From NCBI RefSeq assembly GCF_040448305.1, contig NZ_CP148752.1, positions 6,204,501 to 6,268,500 of the forward strand: 64,000 bases of DNA, read 5' to 3'. The position numbers and the translations under genes were made by a program. Each line of letters begins with the position of its first letter. Position 1 is the first letter of the stretch. Of this stretch, positions 51,037 through 60,200 are shown one piece after another. The notes beneath the pieces are model-generated. The model was given only the letters and a program-made list of their open reading frames with translations, was not told where the DNA came from and searched no databases. Source of the stretch: Pseudomonas fluorescens. Its GTDB lineage: Bacteria > Pseudomonadota > Gammaproteobacteria > Pseudomonadales > Pseudomonadaceae.

Positions 51037-52403
51037 TGCACCGCTCCAATATCGAAGTCCAAAGGTTTCGGCGTTTTTTGCCCAACCCCGTACCAGTCCA
51101 GCTTGCGGGTCAGCACCATGAACACGCCCAGCAAGCCGAACAGCAGCAGCGAGCCCATCAACAGCGCGTAATCCTCTGCACTCAACAGCCCGTAGAGCAG
51201 CCCATACAACGCCGCCAATCCCGCGGAAAAGCTCAGCCCGTGTCGCACGCTGCGCAACACGTGGCAAACGTAGAACCCGATCAACAACACACAACCGCTG
51301 GCTGACAACAGATACGCCAGGGCAAAGCCGATATGCTCGGATAACGACAGCAACAACAGATAGAAGAACGCCAGTGCCACACCTACCAACGCATATTGCA
51401 TCGGGTGCACGGCCAGGCTTTTGAGCACTTCGAAGAGGAAGAATCCGGCGAAGGTCAGGACGATGAACAGCAGCGCGTATTTGATCGCCCGTTCGCTTTT
51501 CAGGTACTGGTCCACCGGGTCGATGAAGCCCACGCCGAAGCTGCGGCCAGACAACGCCTCACAACCGCCGCGGGACACGCAGCTGTTCAAGGTTTCTTGC
51601 AGGTTGGTGGAGAAAAACGAGGTCTGCCAATGGGCGGTAAATCCTTGATCAGTGATCTCGCGCTGGGCCGGCAGGTAGTTGCCGATGAAGCTTGGATGAG
51701 GCCAGTTGGCATTCAGCGAAACTTTGCTGGTCTTGCCCACCGGCAGGATCTGTAACTGACCAGTGCCTTGCAGCTTCAGGTCAAAACCGAAGGCCAACTC
51801 CGTGGCCTGCTTTGTCTCCAACGCCGGCAGGGTCACGTGAACGCCCTCACCCAGCCAGCCCACCTGGCTGCCCGGAATGAAATCCAGTTTCTGGCCGTTG
51901 AGTTCAAGCTTCAAGGCGTTTTCGATACCCCGAATGTCGCTGATACCAACGGCGAGGAACGGCTGGTCGAATCGGTAGTCGGCGAAATCTTCCTTGATGC
52001 CCAGTTGAACCGGCAGGGCAAAGTGGCCGCTGATGCGGTTGTCGGCATGGAACAGCCGCGCCTGGTAGATACCTCGGGAACGCAGTTCGGTCTGAACGTC
52101 TGCGTCGACTTCGAAGCGCTCCGGCAGAAAATACAACCGACCGCGCTCCTCACCGATCTCCTGATAACGCTTGTTGGTTTTTTCGTGGATCTTCCAGGTG
52201 CGCACGACTTTACGATACGGCACCACCATCAGCGGCCCGCTCAATTGCTGGCTGTAACTGGAACTGCGGGCAATGTCTTCGAGCACGCCGTCGCGCAGTT
52301 GCTGGCGGTCCTGGATCACGCCGTTGATCATCAGCAGTGGAACCAGCAACAACAGGATCAACAGGGCAATTGCCCCGAGTTTTAGGGTAAGGCTACGGTT
52401 CAT
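51033..52403 (-). CDS. creD: Cell envelope integrity protein CreD
   Basis: 456-residue inner membrane protein: one N-terminal segment (LGAIALLILLLLVPLLMING), a long periplasmic region (about 30-300) and five to six C-terminal segments (from YALLFIVLTFAGFFLFEVLK). It is the main output of the CreBC system, linked to envelope stress, beta-lactam response and biofilm in relatives. A CreB tag lies 66-81 bases upstream of its start, so it has its own promoter although it also follows creC. Confidence 0.94.
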   Translation of the reverse strand: MNRSLTLKLGAIALLILLLLVPLLMINGVIQDRQQLRDGVLEDIARSSSYSQQLSGPLMVVPYRKVVRTWKIHEKTNKRYQEIGEERGRLYFLPERFEVDADVQTELRSRGIYQARLFHADNRISGHFALPVQLGIKEDFADYRFDQPFLAVGISDIRGIENALKLELNGQKLDFIPGSQVGWLGEGVHVTLPALETKQATELAFGFDLKLQGTGQLQILPVGKTSKVSLNANWPHPSFIGNYLPAQREITDQGFTAHWQTSFFSTNLQETLNSCVSRGGCEALSGRSFGVGFIDPVDQYLKSERAIKYALLFIVLTFAGFFLFEVLKSLAVHPMQYALVGVALAFFYLLLLSLSEHIGFALAYLLSASGCVLLIGFYVCHVLRSVRHGLSFSAGLAALYGLLYGLLSAEDYALLMGSLLLFGLLGVFMVLTRKLDWYGVGQKTPKPLDFDIGAVQ

Positions 52404-52468
52404 GGGACTCTCCCTGTTTTGGATGGGGAAAGTCTGGGTTGGCTGTGTGAGGAATGAATGGAGGGAGT

Positions 52469-52484
52469 GTGGAGACTTTGTGAA
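52469..52484 (-). promoter_or_regulatory. CreB-binding tag upstream of creD
   Basis: TTCAC-AAAGTC-TCCAC on the minus strand matches the established cre/blr tag TTCAC-N6-TTCAC at nine of ten positions, between creC and creD. Confidence 0.8.
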
Positions 52485-52497
52485 GACTGGACCGGTC

Positions 52498-53916
52498 CTA
52501 AGGCAGGTGCACTGTCACTTCCACACCGCCGTCGACATTACCAATACTCATCGTCCCGCCATGCAGCTTGACCACCTCTTCGACAAAATTGAGCCCAAGC
52601 CCGGTGCTTTTGCGCCCGCTGTCCGGTCTCGGGAGCGAGTAGAACCGCTCGCTCAGCCTTGGCAACGCATAGTCCGGAATGGCTTCGGACTGATTGAACA
52701 ATTTGAACTCGACCTGCTCGCCAACTCGCCGGGCACTGAGGCGCAGCAGGCCTTGAACCGGGGTGAAATCCAGGGCGTTTTCCAACAGGTTGCCCAGCGC
52801 TTGGCGCAGTAAAAACGGCTCACCACTGAGCATCAAATCCGCTGCAATGCTTTGTTCCACCTGCAACTGACGACTTTCAATTCGCGCCGCCTGAGCACTC
52901 AGCAACTCGCTCACCAATGCGCCCAGCGGCACATCGACGCGTTCCTCCAAGCCCTGGCGTTGCTCGACCTGCGCCAGGTTCAAAAGCCGCTCGATCAACT
53001 GCTGCATGCGCGCACTTTCGCTGTCGATATTGCCGACAAACCGCTGTCGTTGGGCCGACGGCATCTCGCCTTGCAACAACTCCGCCGCACCGCGAATCGC
53101 CGCCAGCGGACTCTTCAGTTCATGGGTCAAGGTGTGCACGTATCGCTCGACGTAAGCCTTGCCTTCAAGCTGCGTGCGCATCTGCTCCACCGCCGTGGCC
53201 AACTGCTCCAGTTCACCGCCGCGATAATGCGGCACTTCAACCCGCCGGCCTTCACTGACGCCTTGGGCGTACGCCGTCAATCTTCGCAGGGCACGGCTCA
53301 GCCACCAGGACAACAACGCGCCGAACAGCAAACCGAGGCCGATCAACCCGGCGCCATAAGCCAGCAACCGGCGCTCAGTACGATCCACATAAGGCTGCAA
53401 CGAGCTGTTGGGCTTGGCCACGGTGACCACGCCGATGATCTGGCCGTTGTCGCGAATCGGCGCGCCGACGTGCATCACCGAAGACCCCGGATCGTTCGGG
53501 TCATTGCGCGTGGAGCGAGCGCCGTATTCGCCACGCAGGGTCAGGTAGACGTCATTCCAGCGCGAGTAATCCTGCCCCACCGCCGCCCCGCTGGAATCCA
53601 GCACGACGATGCCCCTGGCGTCGGTGACGTAGATGCGGTGGTTGACCTGATTCTTTGGCAAACCCCAGATTTTCGCTCCGGGCTGTCGCTCACCATAGGC
53701 CTCGAGCAACTCCGGCCAGCGGTTCTGGTTGAGGCTGCCGACCTTGAAATCGTCGCGCAGGATCTCGGCCATCAGGTTGGCGGTATCGACCAGGGTTTCT
53801 TCGGTGGACTGGCGAACGCCGGGGCGGATCTCTTGCATGACCGTGTTGAGCACAAAGTAGCCGGCCAGGCCGATGAACAGTGCGTAGACCAGGAAAATCC
53901 GGATTCCCAACGGCAT
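52498..53916 (-). CDS. creC: Sensor histidine kinase CreC
   Basis: 472 residues: membrane segments at about 7-28 and 185-205 enclosing a periplasmic sensor region, a HAMP linker, and the kinase core with His265 in LTHELKSPLAAIRGAAELL. The N box (RQALGNLLENALDFTP) and G box (GRKSTGLGLNFVEEVVKLHG) are complete. It phosphorylates CreB. Its ATG overlaps the creB stop by one base (TGATG), so the two are coupled. Confidence 0.94.
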   Translation of the reverse strand: MPLGIRIFLVYALFIGLAGYFVLNTVMQEIRPGVRQSTEETLVDTANLMAEILRDDFKVGSLNQNRWPELLEAYGERQPGAKIWGLPKNQVNHRIYVTDARGIVVLDSSGAAVGQDYSRWNDVYLTLRGEYGARSTRNDPNDPGSSVMHVGAPIRDNGQIIGVVTVAKPNSSLQPYVDRTERRLLAYGAGLIGLGLLFGALLSWWLSRALRRLTAYAQGVSEGRRVEVPHYRGGELEQLATAVEQMRTQLEGKAYVERYVHTLTHELKSPLAAIRGAAELLQGEMPSAQRQRFVGNIDSESARMQQLIERLLNLAQVEQRQGLEERVDVPLGALVSELLSAQAARIESRQLQVEQSIAADLMLSGEPFLLRQALGNLLENALDFTPVQGLLRLSARRVGEQVEFKLFNQSEAIPDYALPRLSERFYSLPRPDSGRKSTGLGLNFVEEVVKLHGGTMSIGNVDGGVEVTVHLP

Positions 53917-54596
53917 CAGCTTTGTCCCGGGCTGTAGCTGTAGCCGAGGCCGCGGTGGGTCTGGATCGGCTCGGCGTCAGCTTTCACCAGTCGCAATTTG
54001 GCGCGCACGCTCTTGATGTGGCTGTCGATGCTGCGCTCGTAACCGGCGTCGGCGGCCACGCCCAGGGCATCGAGCAACTGCTCGCGACTGAAAACGCGCT
54101 CGGGCTGCTCCAGCAGGCATTGCAACAGACGGAATTCATGGCGGGTCAGGGTCAGCAGTTGACCGCGATAACTGATTTGCACACGTTCGCTATCGATGTG
54201 AAACAGCGTCGTCGACGGTTCGCTCATCGTGCGCGGCGCCATGCGTTTGAGAATCGCCCGGACCCGCGCCGCCACCTCCCGAGGGCTGAACGGCTTGACC
54301 ACGTAATCGTCGGCGCCGATTTCCAGGCCCACGACGCGATCGATCTCGCCATCCCGGGCGCTGAGGAACATCACCGGCACTTCGCTGAAGCGCCGCAGTT
54401 GCTTGCAGGTTTCGAAGCCGCTGATGTCCGGCAGGCCGATATCGAGAATGATCAGATCCGCCGGGCTCTGGCGCTGATACTCCAGCGCCGCCGCGCCGAG
54501 GCTCAGCCATGTGGTGGTGAAGCCCTCGCCTTGCAGGGCGAATACCAGGGTGTCGGCAATGGCCGCTTCGTCTTCGACAATCAGGATATGAGGCAT
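53916..54596 (-). CDS. creB: Response regulator CreB
   Basis: 226 residues: receiver with acidic pair EDE at 8-10, phospho-acceptor Asp52 (LIILDIGLPDISG) and Lys near 101 (DDYVVKPFSPRE), then an OmpR/PhoB-type winged helix (about 130-222, LTRHEFRLLQCLLEQPERVF). It starts at the ATG 54596 (MPHILIVEDE), as in the family. It activates genes with a cre tag, here creD. Confidence 0.94.
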   Translation of the reverse strand: MPHILIVEDEAAIADTLVFALQGEGFTTTWLSLGAAALEYQRQSPADLIILDIGLPDISGFETCKQLRRFSEVPVMFLSARDGEIDRVVGLEIGADDYVVKPFSPREVAARVRAILKRMAPRTMSEPSTTLFHIDSERVQISYRGQLLTLTRHEFRLLQCLLEQPERVFSREQLLDALGVAADAGYERSIDSHIKSVRAKLRLVKADAEPIQTHRGLGYSYSPGQS

Positions 54597-54655
54597 GGCG
54601 TCCGAGCCCGGCAGGGATGTGGGCGAACGGTGCCCCAAGCCTCACACCTCGTCAA

Positions 54656-55162
54656 TCAGCAATCCGGCTTATCCGCCGTAAACCGCCGAGCCGGATTCAC
54701 CGCCGCCCCAAACTCACGCAATGCCTTCGCGCCGATCAGCAACGGGTAGTTGAAGCTGCTGCGGTCAGTCAGGTTGACCTCGACCGTGCGCTTGACGTTA
54801 CCCAGGCACAGCTCCAGATCGACCACCGGACGCTTGGTGGGTGCGACCACTTCGCTGTCATCCTCCTCCTCTTCGGAACGGCTCTTGATCTTGCTGATGC
54901 GCGCGATCTTGTGCTCGTAGACCTGGTTGCCAGCATCCTTGGTGCCGAGGCGGAAACGCACCCAGTCTTCGCCGTCACGCTTGAAGGTTTCGATGTCCTT
55001 GGCCGACAGCGACGCGGTCAGGGCGCCGGTGTCCATCTTCGCCTTGAGGACCTTCCCGCCGATTTCCGGCAGGGCGATATATTCGTAACGCCCATAGAGG
55101 GTCGGCTCGGCGGCCATGACCGGCAGGGCGATGAGGGAGAACACTGCAAGGAGGGATTTCAC
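54656..55162 (-). CDS. Exported retropepsin-like / 'ATP-dependent zinc protease' family protein
   Basis: About 168 residues from GTG 55162, which has GGAAA eight bases upstream and gives a clean signal peptide (MKSLLAVFSLIALPVMAAEP). An ATG at 55177 in the same frame adds five residues and lacks a ribosome site. AKMDTGALTASLSAKDIETF contains the aspartic-protease-like DTG (Asp44). The acidic SRSEEEEDDSE loop and KRPVVDLELCLGNVKRTVEV and SSFNYPLLIGAKALREFGAA are PF05618 features. Cytoplasmic relatives include RimB; this one is predicted to be periplasmic. Activity is unproven. Confidence 0.8.
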   Translation of the reverse strand: MKSLLAVFSLIALPVMAAEPTLYGRYEYIALPEIGGKVLKAKMDTGALTASLSAKDIETFKRDGEDWVRFRLGTKDAGNQVYEHKIARISKIKSRSEEEEDDSEVVAPTKRPVVDLELCLGNVKRTVEVNLTDRSSFNYPLLIGAKALREFGAAVNPARRFTADKPDC

Positions 55163-55326
55163 GTAATGGGTTTCCATGAGAATGAGCAGTCGGATTTTAG
55201 ACCGTCGTTCGCTTGATCGTTCCCACAAGGTTACCGACCCAAAAGTGAAACATTCGTCAGCACCGATTTGGCCTGCCACCCGAAGCTGCTTATCATGGCG
55301 CGCCCAACCGTTTCCACGAGTGACTT

Positions 55327-56214
55327 ATGCGCCGCCTGCTCACCGGCTGTTTCGTGACCCTGCTGCTTGTGCTCAATACCCTGGTCCTGATCGGGCCGTT
55401 GATGGTGTTTGCCCTGCTCAAACTGGTTCTGCCCGGCCGTTTTCGCGATTACGCCTCATGGTCGGTGATGTGGATCGCCGAGACCTGGTCGGAAATCGAC
55501 AAGCTGATTTTCCGCTGGTGTATCCCCACCCGATGGGACATCCGTGGCGGTGACGATCTGCGTCGTGATACCTCGTATCTGGTGATCAGTAACCATCAAT
55601 CCTGGGTCGACATCCCGGCGCTGATCCAGACGCTGAACCGGCGCACGCCGTTCTTCAAGTTCTTCCTCAAGAAAGAGCTGATCTGGGTGCCCTTCCTCGG
55701 CCTGGCGTGGTGGGCGCTGGATTATCCGTTCATGAAGCGCTACAGCAAAGCCTTCCTGGCCAAACATCCGGAGCTGGCGGGCAAGGATCTGGAGATCACC
55801 AAACAAGCCTGCGAGCTGTTCAAGCGTCAGCCGGTGACCGTGGTCAACTATCTGGAAGGCACGCGCTTCACTGCGGCCAAACGCACTCAGCAGCAATCAC
55901 CGTTCACCCATTTGCTCAAACCCAAGGCCGGCGGCGTGGCGTTTGTGCTGGCAGCCATGGGCGAACAACTGGATGCAATTCTTGATGTGACGGTGGTTTA
56001 TCCGCAGCCAACGATTCCGGGCTTCTGGGATCTGATCAGCGGTAACGTGCCGAGGATCATCATCGATATCCAGACCCGCGAACTCGACCCGGCGTTGTGG
56101 CAGGGCGATTACGAAAACGATCCGCTGTTTCGCGAAAAAACCCAGAACTGGGTCAACCAGCTCTGGATCGAGAAGGATCAGCGCATCGACGCCTTGCGCG
56201 CCGGGCGCCGCTGA
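55327..56214 (+). CDS. Membrane acyltransferase, YihG-like
   Basis: 295-residue PlsC-type lysophospholipid acyltransferase with two N-terminal hydrophobic segments (about 5-35), the catalytic HX4D motif NHQSWVD (His90, Asp95) and the acceptor-binding VVNYLEGTRFT. It moves acyl groups to lysophosphatidate or a related lipid at the inner membrane. It ends one base before the convergent DUF2780 gene, with no terminator between them. Confidence 0.88.
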   Translation: MRRLLTGCFVTLLLVLNTLVLIGPLMVFALLKLVLPGRFRDYASWSVMWIAETWSEIDKLIFRWCIPTRWDIRGGDDLRRDTSYLVISNHQSWVDIPALIQTLNRRTPFFKFFLKKELIWVPFLGLAWWALDYPFMKRYSKAFLAKHPELAGKDLEITKQACELFKRQPVTVVNYLEGTRFTAAKRTQQQSPFTHLLKPKAGGVAFVLAAMGEQLDAILDVTVVYPQPTIPGFWDLISGNVPRIIIDIQTRELDPALWQGDYENDPLFREKTQNWVNQLWIEKDQRIDALRAGRR

Positions 56215-56215
56215 A

Positions 56216-56770
56216 TCAGCTACCAGTGCCGGCACCCCAGATCCCGCCCAGGCTGCTCAGCAGCGAACCGCCGACGCCCTGCTGGCCGAGGTATTGCAGG
56301 AGCACCGGGGTAAACAGGCCGATCATGCCGCTGTCCATGCCCAGGGCGCTGAAGGCGTTGTTCAGGTCGTTGGTGTTCTTGACGTTACCCAGGGCATTGT
56401 CCAGTCCTGCAGCTTTACCGCTGGAGCCGAGCAGACCGGCCAGTGCACCCAACTCACCGCCGCCCGAGAGCATGTCGATGCCCGGCACGCTTTTGGCCAG
56501 TTCCGAGTAGTCGGTCGAACTCAACTGGTTCTTCGCCAGCCCCAACATCGCTCCAGCGCCGCCGATGGCTTGTTGTGGGGTGATGTTCAATTCACTGAGG
56601 GTGCTTAGCAGGTCGGCTGTCGGCGGCGTCGGTTCGGCAGTCGCGGCCGCGTCACCGCCCTTCATGCCCGAAATCGCATTGGCCGCGTCGTTCAGGCTGA
56701 ACTGTGCAAAGGCCGGGCTGGCGGACAGTGCCAACAGCGAAGCCAGTGCAATACCGCATGAAATCTTCAT
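56216..56770 (-). CDS. DUF2780-type secreted protein
   Basis: 184 residues from the ATG at 56770 (AGAGG upstream), beginning with a signal peptide MKISCGIALASLLALSASPA followed by FAQ. The mature part is rich in Gly, Ala, Leu and Ser (LSTLSELNITPQQAIGGAGA, LSGGGELGALAGLLGSSGKA), with regular small helices, as in the DUF2780/VcgC-VcgE family of unknown role. No catalytic motif. It converges on the acyltransferase gene. Confidence 0.8.
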   Translation of the reverse strand: MKISCGIALASLLALSASPAFAQFSLNDAANAISGMKGGDAAATAEPTPPTADLLSTLSELNITPQQAIGGAGAMLGLAKNQLSSTDYSELAKSVPGIDMLSGGGELGALAGLLGSSGKAAGLDNALGNVKNTNDLNNAFSALGMDSGMIGLFTPVLLQYLGQQGVGGSLLSSLGGIWGAGTGS

Positions 56771-56989
56771 CCAGACATCCTCTTGTGCCATGAAACCATC
56801 CGAAAACCGGCGGTAAAACTCCCGGTTTGACCGGGCATCCTCAATCATGTTCCTTGCCGCGCATCCGTTTTTACACAGGTCAGGTAGATGAAACGTGAAA
56901 CACCGGGTGCCACGCGATGAATGGCACCACTGAGCAGCCGTCGGGGCCAGTATTGAACCAGAGACCTTGGCAGCCGTTTGAAAAAGATA

Positions 56990-57031
56990 TCCAAACAAAA
57001 ACGGCGACCCGAAGGTCGCCGTTTTGTTTGG
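56990..57031. terminator. Long bidirectional terminator hairpin
   Basis: CCAAAC-AAAAACGGCGACC and GGTCGCCGTTTT-GTTTGG around CGAA form a stem of nearly 18 pairs just after the fdhA stop. Confidence 0.92.
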
Positions 57032-57040
57032 CCTGAAGAC

Positions 57041-58240
57041 TTACGCCGCGCTGAACATCTTGTGCGGATCGATCACAAACTTCTTCGGCACGCCCGCGTC
57101 AAACTCGCCATACCCCTGCGGCGCCTGATCCAGGCTGATCACCTGAACGCCCACCACTTCGGCGATGTTGATGCGGTCCCACATGATCGCCTGCATCAAC
57201 TGGCGGTTGTACTTCATCACCGGGGTCTGGCCGGTGTGGAAGCTGTGGGACTTGGCCCAGCCCAGGCCGAAGCGGATGCTCAGGCTGCCCATTTTCGCGG
57301 CAGCGTCGACAGCGCCCGGGTCTTCGGTCACGTAGAGGCCGGGGATGCCGATCTTGCCTGCCACACGCACCACGCCCATCAGCGAGTTGAGTACGGTGGC
57401 CGGGGCTTCGTGTTTCACGCCGTCATGGCCATGGCCACGGGCTTCGAAGCCGACGGCGTCGATGGCGCAATCCACTTCCGGCTCGCCGAGCAGTGCGGCG
57501 ATCTGTTCGTGCAGCGGTGTGTCCAGGGACAGGTCGGCGATCTCGAAGCCCTGAGCCTTGGCGTGGGCCAGGCGAACGGTGTTGACGTCACCGATGATCA
57601 CCACCGCCGCACCCAGCAGGCGAGCGGATGCGGCCGCCGCCAGACCGACCGGACCGGCACCGGCGATGTACACGGTGCTGCCCGGGCCGACGCCAGCGGT
57701 CACGGCACCGTGATAGCCGGTCGGCAGGATGTCCGAGAGGCAGGTCAGGTCGCGGATTTTTTCCATCGCCCGGTCGCGGTCCGGCAGTTTCAGCAGGTTG
57801 AAGTCGGCATACGGCACCATGGCGTATTCGGCCTGGCCGCCGGTCCAGTCGCCCATGTCGACATAACCATAAGCGCCACCCGGACGCGCCGGGTTGACGC
57901 TCAGGCAAACACCGGTGTGCATTTCTTTGCAGGAACGGCAGCGCCCGCAAGCCACGTTGAACGGTACGGACACCAGGTCGCCGATATTCAGGTTCTCGAC
58001 GTCGCTGCCCTTCTCGATCACTTCACCGGTGATCTCATGGCCCAGCACCAAACCGGTTTGAGCGGTGGTACGACCGCGCACCATGTGCTGGTCGGAACCA
58101 CAGATGTTGGTGGAAACCACACGCAGGATGACGGCGTGGTTAATCTTCCTGCCACGCGGGTCCTGCATTTTCGGATAGTCAATACTCTGCACTTCGACCT
58201 TGCCAGCGCCGAGATACACCACACCACGATTGCCAGACAT
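57041..58240 (-). CDS. fdhA: Glutathione-independent formaldehyde dehydrogenase
   Basis: 399-residue zinc alcohol-dehydrogenase-family enzyme with tightly bound NAD that turns formaldehyde into formate. Catalytic zinc ligands Cys47 (NICGSDQH) and His68 (LGHEITGE), structural zinc cysteines 98, 101, 104 and 112 (CGRCRSCKEMHTGVC), and the nucleotide fold AGAGPVGLAAAASA. It lies beside purU and the sox operon, whose enzyme makes formaldehyde from sarcosine. Confidence 0.95.
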   Translation of the reverse strand: MSGNRGVVYLGAGKVEVQSIDYPKMQDPRGRKINHAVILRVVSTNICGSDQHMVRGRTTAQTGLVLGHEITGEVIEKGSDVENLNIGDLVSVPFNVACGRCRSCKEMHTGVCLSVNPARPGGAYGYVDMGDWTGGQAEYAMVPYADFNLLKLPDRDRAMEKIRDLTCLSDILPTGYHGAVTAGVGPGSTVYIAGAGPVGLAAAASARLLGAAVVIIGDVNTVRLAHAKAQGFEIADLSLDTPLHEQIAALLGEPEVDCAIDAVGFEARGHGHDGVKHEAPATVLNSLMGVVRVAGKIGIPGLYVTEDPGAVDAAAKMGSLSIRFGLGWAKSHSFHTGQTPVMKYNRQLMQAIMWDRINIAEVVGVQVISLDQAPQGYGEFDAGVPKKFVIDPHKMFSAA

Positions 58241-58344
58241 GCTTTCACCTCGCTGTTGTTTTTATGGAACCGCGTTGCCCAGGCAGGCAGCGCGTTAAGT
58301 GCTCGGGTTATTGCCTGTGTGTCTTGTGTTGTCTGTTATGCCGC

Positions 58345-58410
58345 TATCGCGAGCAGGCTCGCTCCCACATTGGAATGCATACCCCTGTAGGAGCGAGCCT
58401 GCTCGCGATG
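58345..58410. repeat. REP pair between purU and fdhA
   Basis: ATCGCGAGCAGGCTCGCTCC-CACATT and inverted CTGTAGGAGCGAGCCTGCTC-GCGAT; the two arms are of the CCCAC and CCTAC subtypes. Confidence 0.92.
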
Positions 58411-58415
58411 GCGAT

Positions 58416-59273
58416 CTAAAGAACGACAGTTCTGTTCGCGTTCAAAAACACTCTTCGTTCAATGTGATATCCAACCGCCCGCGCCAGCGTCAGCCCTTCG
58501 ATATCCCGCCCCTTGGCGATCAAATCTTCCGGGTAATGACTGTGGTCCACAGCCTCCACGCCCTGGGCAATGATCGGACCTTCATCCAGGTCGTTGTTGA
58601 TGTAATGCGCCGTGGCGCCCACCAGTTTCACGCCCTTGTTGTAGGCCTGGTGATAGGGCTTGGCCCCCTTGAATCCGGGCAGCAGGGAGTGGTGGATATT
58701 GATCGCCTTGCCATCGAGCTTGCGGCACAGCTCCGGCGACAGCACTTGCATGTAGCGCGCAAGGATCACCAGTTCGGCGCCGGACTCTTCGATGACCTGC
58801 CACACCTGACGTTCCTGGGACGGTTTGTCGTTCGGGTCCAGCGGGAAGTGGTAGTACGGAATCTGGTGCCAGTCGGCCAGTGGCTTGAGGTCCGGGTGGT
58901 TGGAGACCACGGCGGCGACGTCCATCGACAACTGGCCGATGCGCTGGCGATAGAGCAAATCGTTGAGGCAGTGATCAGCCTTGGAGACCATGATCACCAC
59001 TTTCGGCCGATAGTTCGGCGCGGTCAGTTCGAAGATCATGCCGAAGGCTTCACCGCGCTCGGCGAGGCCCGCGCGGAAGGACTGCTCGTCGAAACCGTCA
59101 GGCTGGCGGAACTCCACACGAATGAAGAAACGGCCCGAGAGCCGGTCATCGAAGGAATGGTGCTCGGTGACGTAGCAGCCCTGCTCGAACAGAAAGCGGG
59201 TCACCGCGTCCACGGTGCCGAGCACGCTGGGGCAGTCGGCGGTCAGAATCCATGTGTCTGGGGCGCGGCTCAT
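58416..59273 (-). CDS. purU: Formyltetrahydrofolate deformylase
   Basis: Hydrolyses 10-formyl-tetrahydrofolate to formate and tetrahydrofolate, balancing one-carbon pools. 285 residues: N-terminal ACT domain (about 5-85, WILTADCPSVLGTVDAVTRF) and a formyltransferase-fold domain with the Asn-His-Asp set in NIHHSLLPGFKGAKPYHQAY and INNDLDEGPIIAQ. Neighbouring sox and fdhA genes make its role in disposing of sarcosine-derived one-carbon units clear. It is bounded by REP pairs. Confidence 0.95.
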   Translation of the reverse strand: MSRAPDTWILTADCPSVLGTVDAVTRFLFEQGCYVTEHHSFDDRLSGRFFIRVEFRQPDGFDEQSFRAGLAERGEAFGMIFELTAPNYRPKVVIMVSKADHCLNDLLYRQRIGQLSMDVAAVVSNHPDLKPLADWHQIPYYHFPLDPNDKPSQERQVWQVIEESGAELVILARYMQVLSPELCRKLDGKAINIHHSLLPGFKGAKPYHQAYNKGVKLVGATAHYINNDLDEGPIIAQGVEAVDHSHYPEDLIAKGRDIEGLTLARAVGYHIERRVFLNANRTVVL

Positions 59274-59308
59274 AGGGCGGTGACTCCTGAGAAATCGGTG
59301 GATGCCTA

Positions 59309-59412
59309 CTGTAGGAGCGAGCCCTGCTCGCGATGGAGGCCAACGATGACGCGTACTTTCTGATTCAACGCGTTGCCTTGAAGTCCATCGCGAGCAGGCT
59401 CGCTCCTACAGT
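59309..59412. repeat. REP pair between soxG and purU
   Basis: CTGTAGGAGCGAGCCCTGCT-CGCGATGG with one extra C against the usual GAGCCTGCTC, and the normal inverted arm ATCGCGAGCAGGCTCGCTCC-TACAG. Confidence 0.9.
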
Positions 59413-59423
59413 GACGGTGGTGA

Positions 59424-60056
59424 TCAGGCCTGTACGCTCAGGCCATACTCGGCAGAAGCATCCTGCAACCACAGCCACCAGTAATCCGAGAAGCTGCGAC
59501 GAATCAGCAGTTCCCAGGTGTCTTCGGCGGTGTGACGGATCATCAATTGCGATTTGGCGAACACCGTGCCGACGGCTTTGCCCACCGGGAAGTTGTTCGG
59601 GTGCACGTCGTAGCTGGTGGACTTCATCAGCACCTGGCGCACGTTCGGGCCGCTCAGTTCGAGGACCTGCTGGCCGCCGCTAACGTTGACGATTGCAATG
59701 TGCAAATCGCCCAGTGCCTTGCGCAGTTTTTGCTCGGCGGCCAGTTCTTCACCGGTCGGCACGATCAGCAACCACTCATCCGGCCCCATCCATTGCAGGC
59801 TGGTTTCACCTTTGACGATCACGCTCAACGCGCCCGGCAACTCGATGCCCAGGGCCTTGTGCACGCCCGCGGCGAACGCGGCATCGTGGCCATCGCCACG
59901 GATGGTCAGGTGGCCGAGGAGTTTTTTCTCACGCACGGTCACGCCGGCGTTCTTGCGGCCCTTGCCCACCAGGCTGGCGAGGTCGGCGTGATGCAGCGAC
60001 GACTCGGCCTTGGCCCCGGAGGTTGGGCGTTGTTGGTAAACATTGGCTGCGGTCAT
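59424..60056 (-). CDS. soxG: Sarcosine oxidase subunit gamma
   Basis: 210 residues of the SoxG family, related to the T-protein fold and found as the small structural subunit of heterotetrameric sarcosine oxidase. Recognisable stretches are LSVIVKGETSLQWMGPDEWL, VNVSGGQQVLELSGPNVRQV and SQLMIRHTAEDTWELLIRRS. A REP pair in the 144-base gap separates it from soxA upstream. Last gene of the soxBDAG unit. Confidence 0.93.
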   Translation of the reverse strand: MTAANVYQQRPTSGAKAESSLHHADLASLVGKGRKNAGVTVREKKLLGHLTIRGDGHDAAFAAGVHKALGIELPGALSVIVKGETSLQWMGPDEWLLIVPTGEELAAEQKLRKALGDLHIAIVNVSGGQQVLELSGPNVRQVLMKSTSYDVHPNNFPVGKAVGTVFAKSQLMIRHTAEDTWELLIRRSFSDYWWLWLQDASAEYGLSVQA

Positions 60057-60106
60057 AAAGCACCTGTTCTGAATTCTGTTGGTTCCTGTGGTGGCTGTTC
60101 TGCCGC

Positions 60107-60173
60107 TTTCGCGAGCAGGCTCGCTCCCACATTCGACCGCGTTCCCCTGTGGGAGCGAGCCTGCTCGCGAATG
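60107..60173. repeat. REP pair inside the sox operon
   Basis: TTTCGCGAGCAGGCTCGCTC-CCACATT and inverted TGTGGGAGCGAGCCTGCTCG-CGAA, in the gap between soxA and soxG. Confidence 0.92.
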
Positions 60174-60200
60174 GCAGCCCGCCCACAGATCTCGAGGCCA

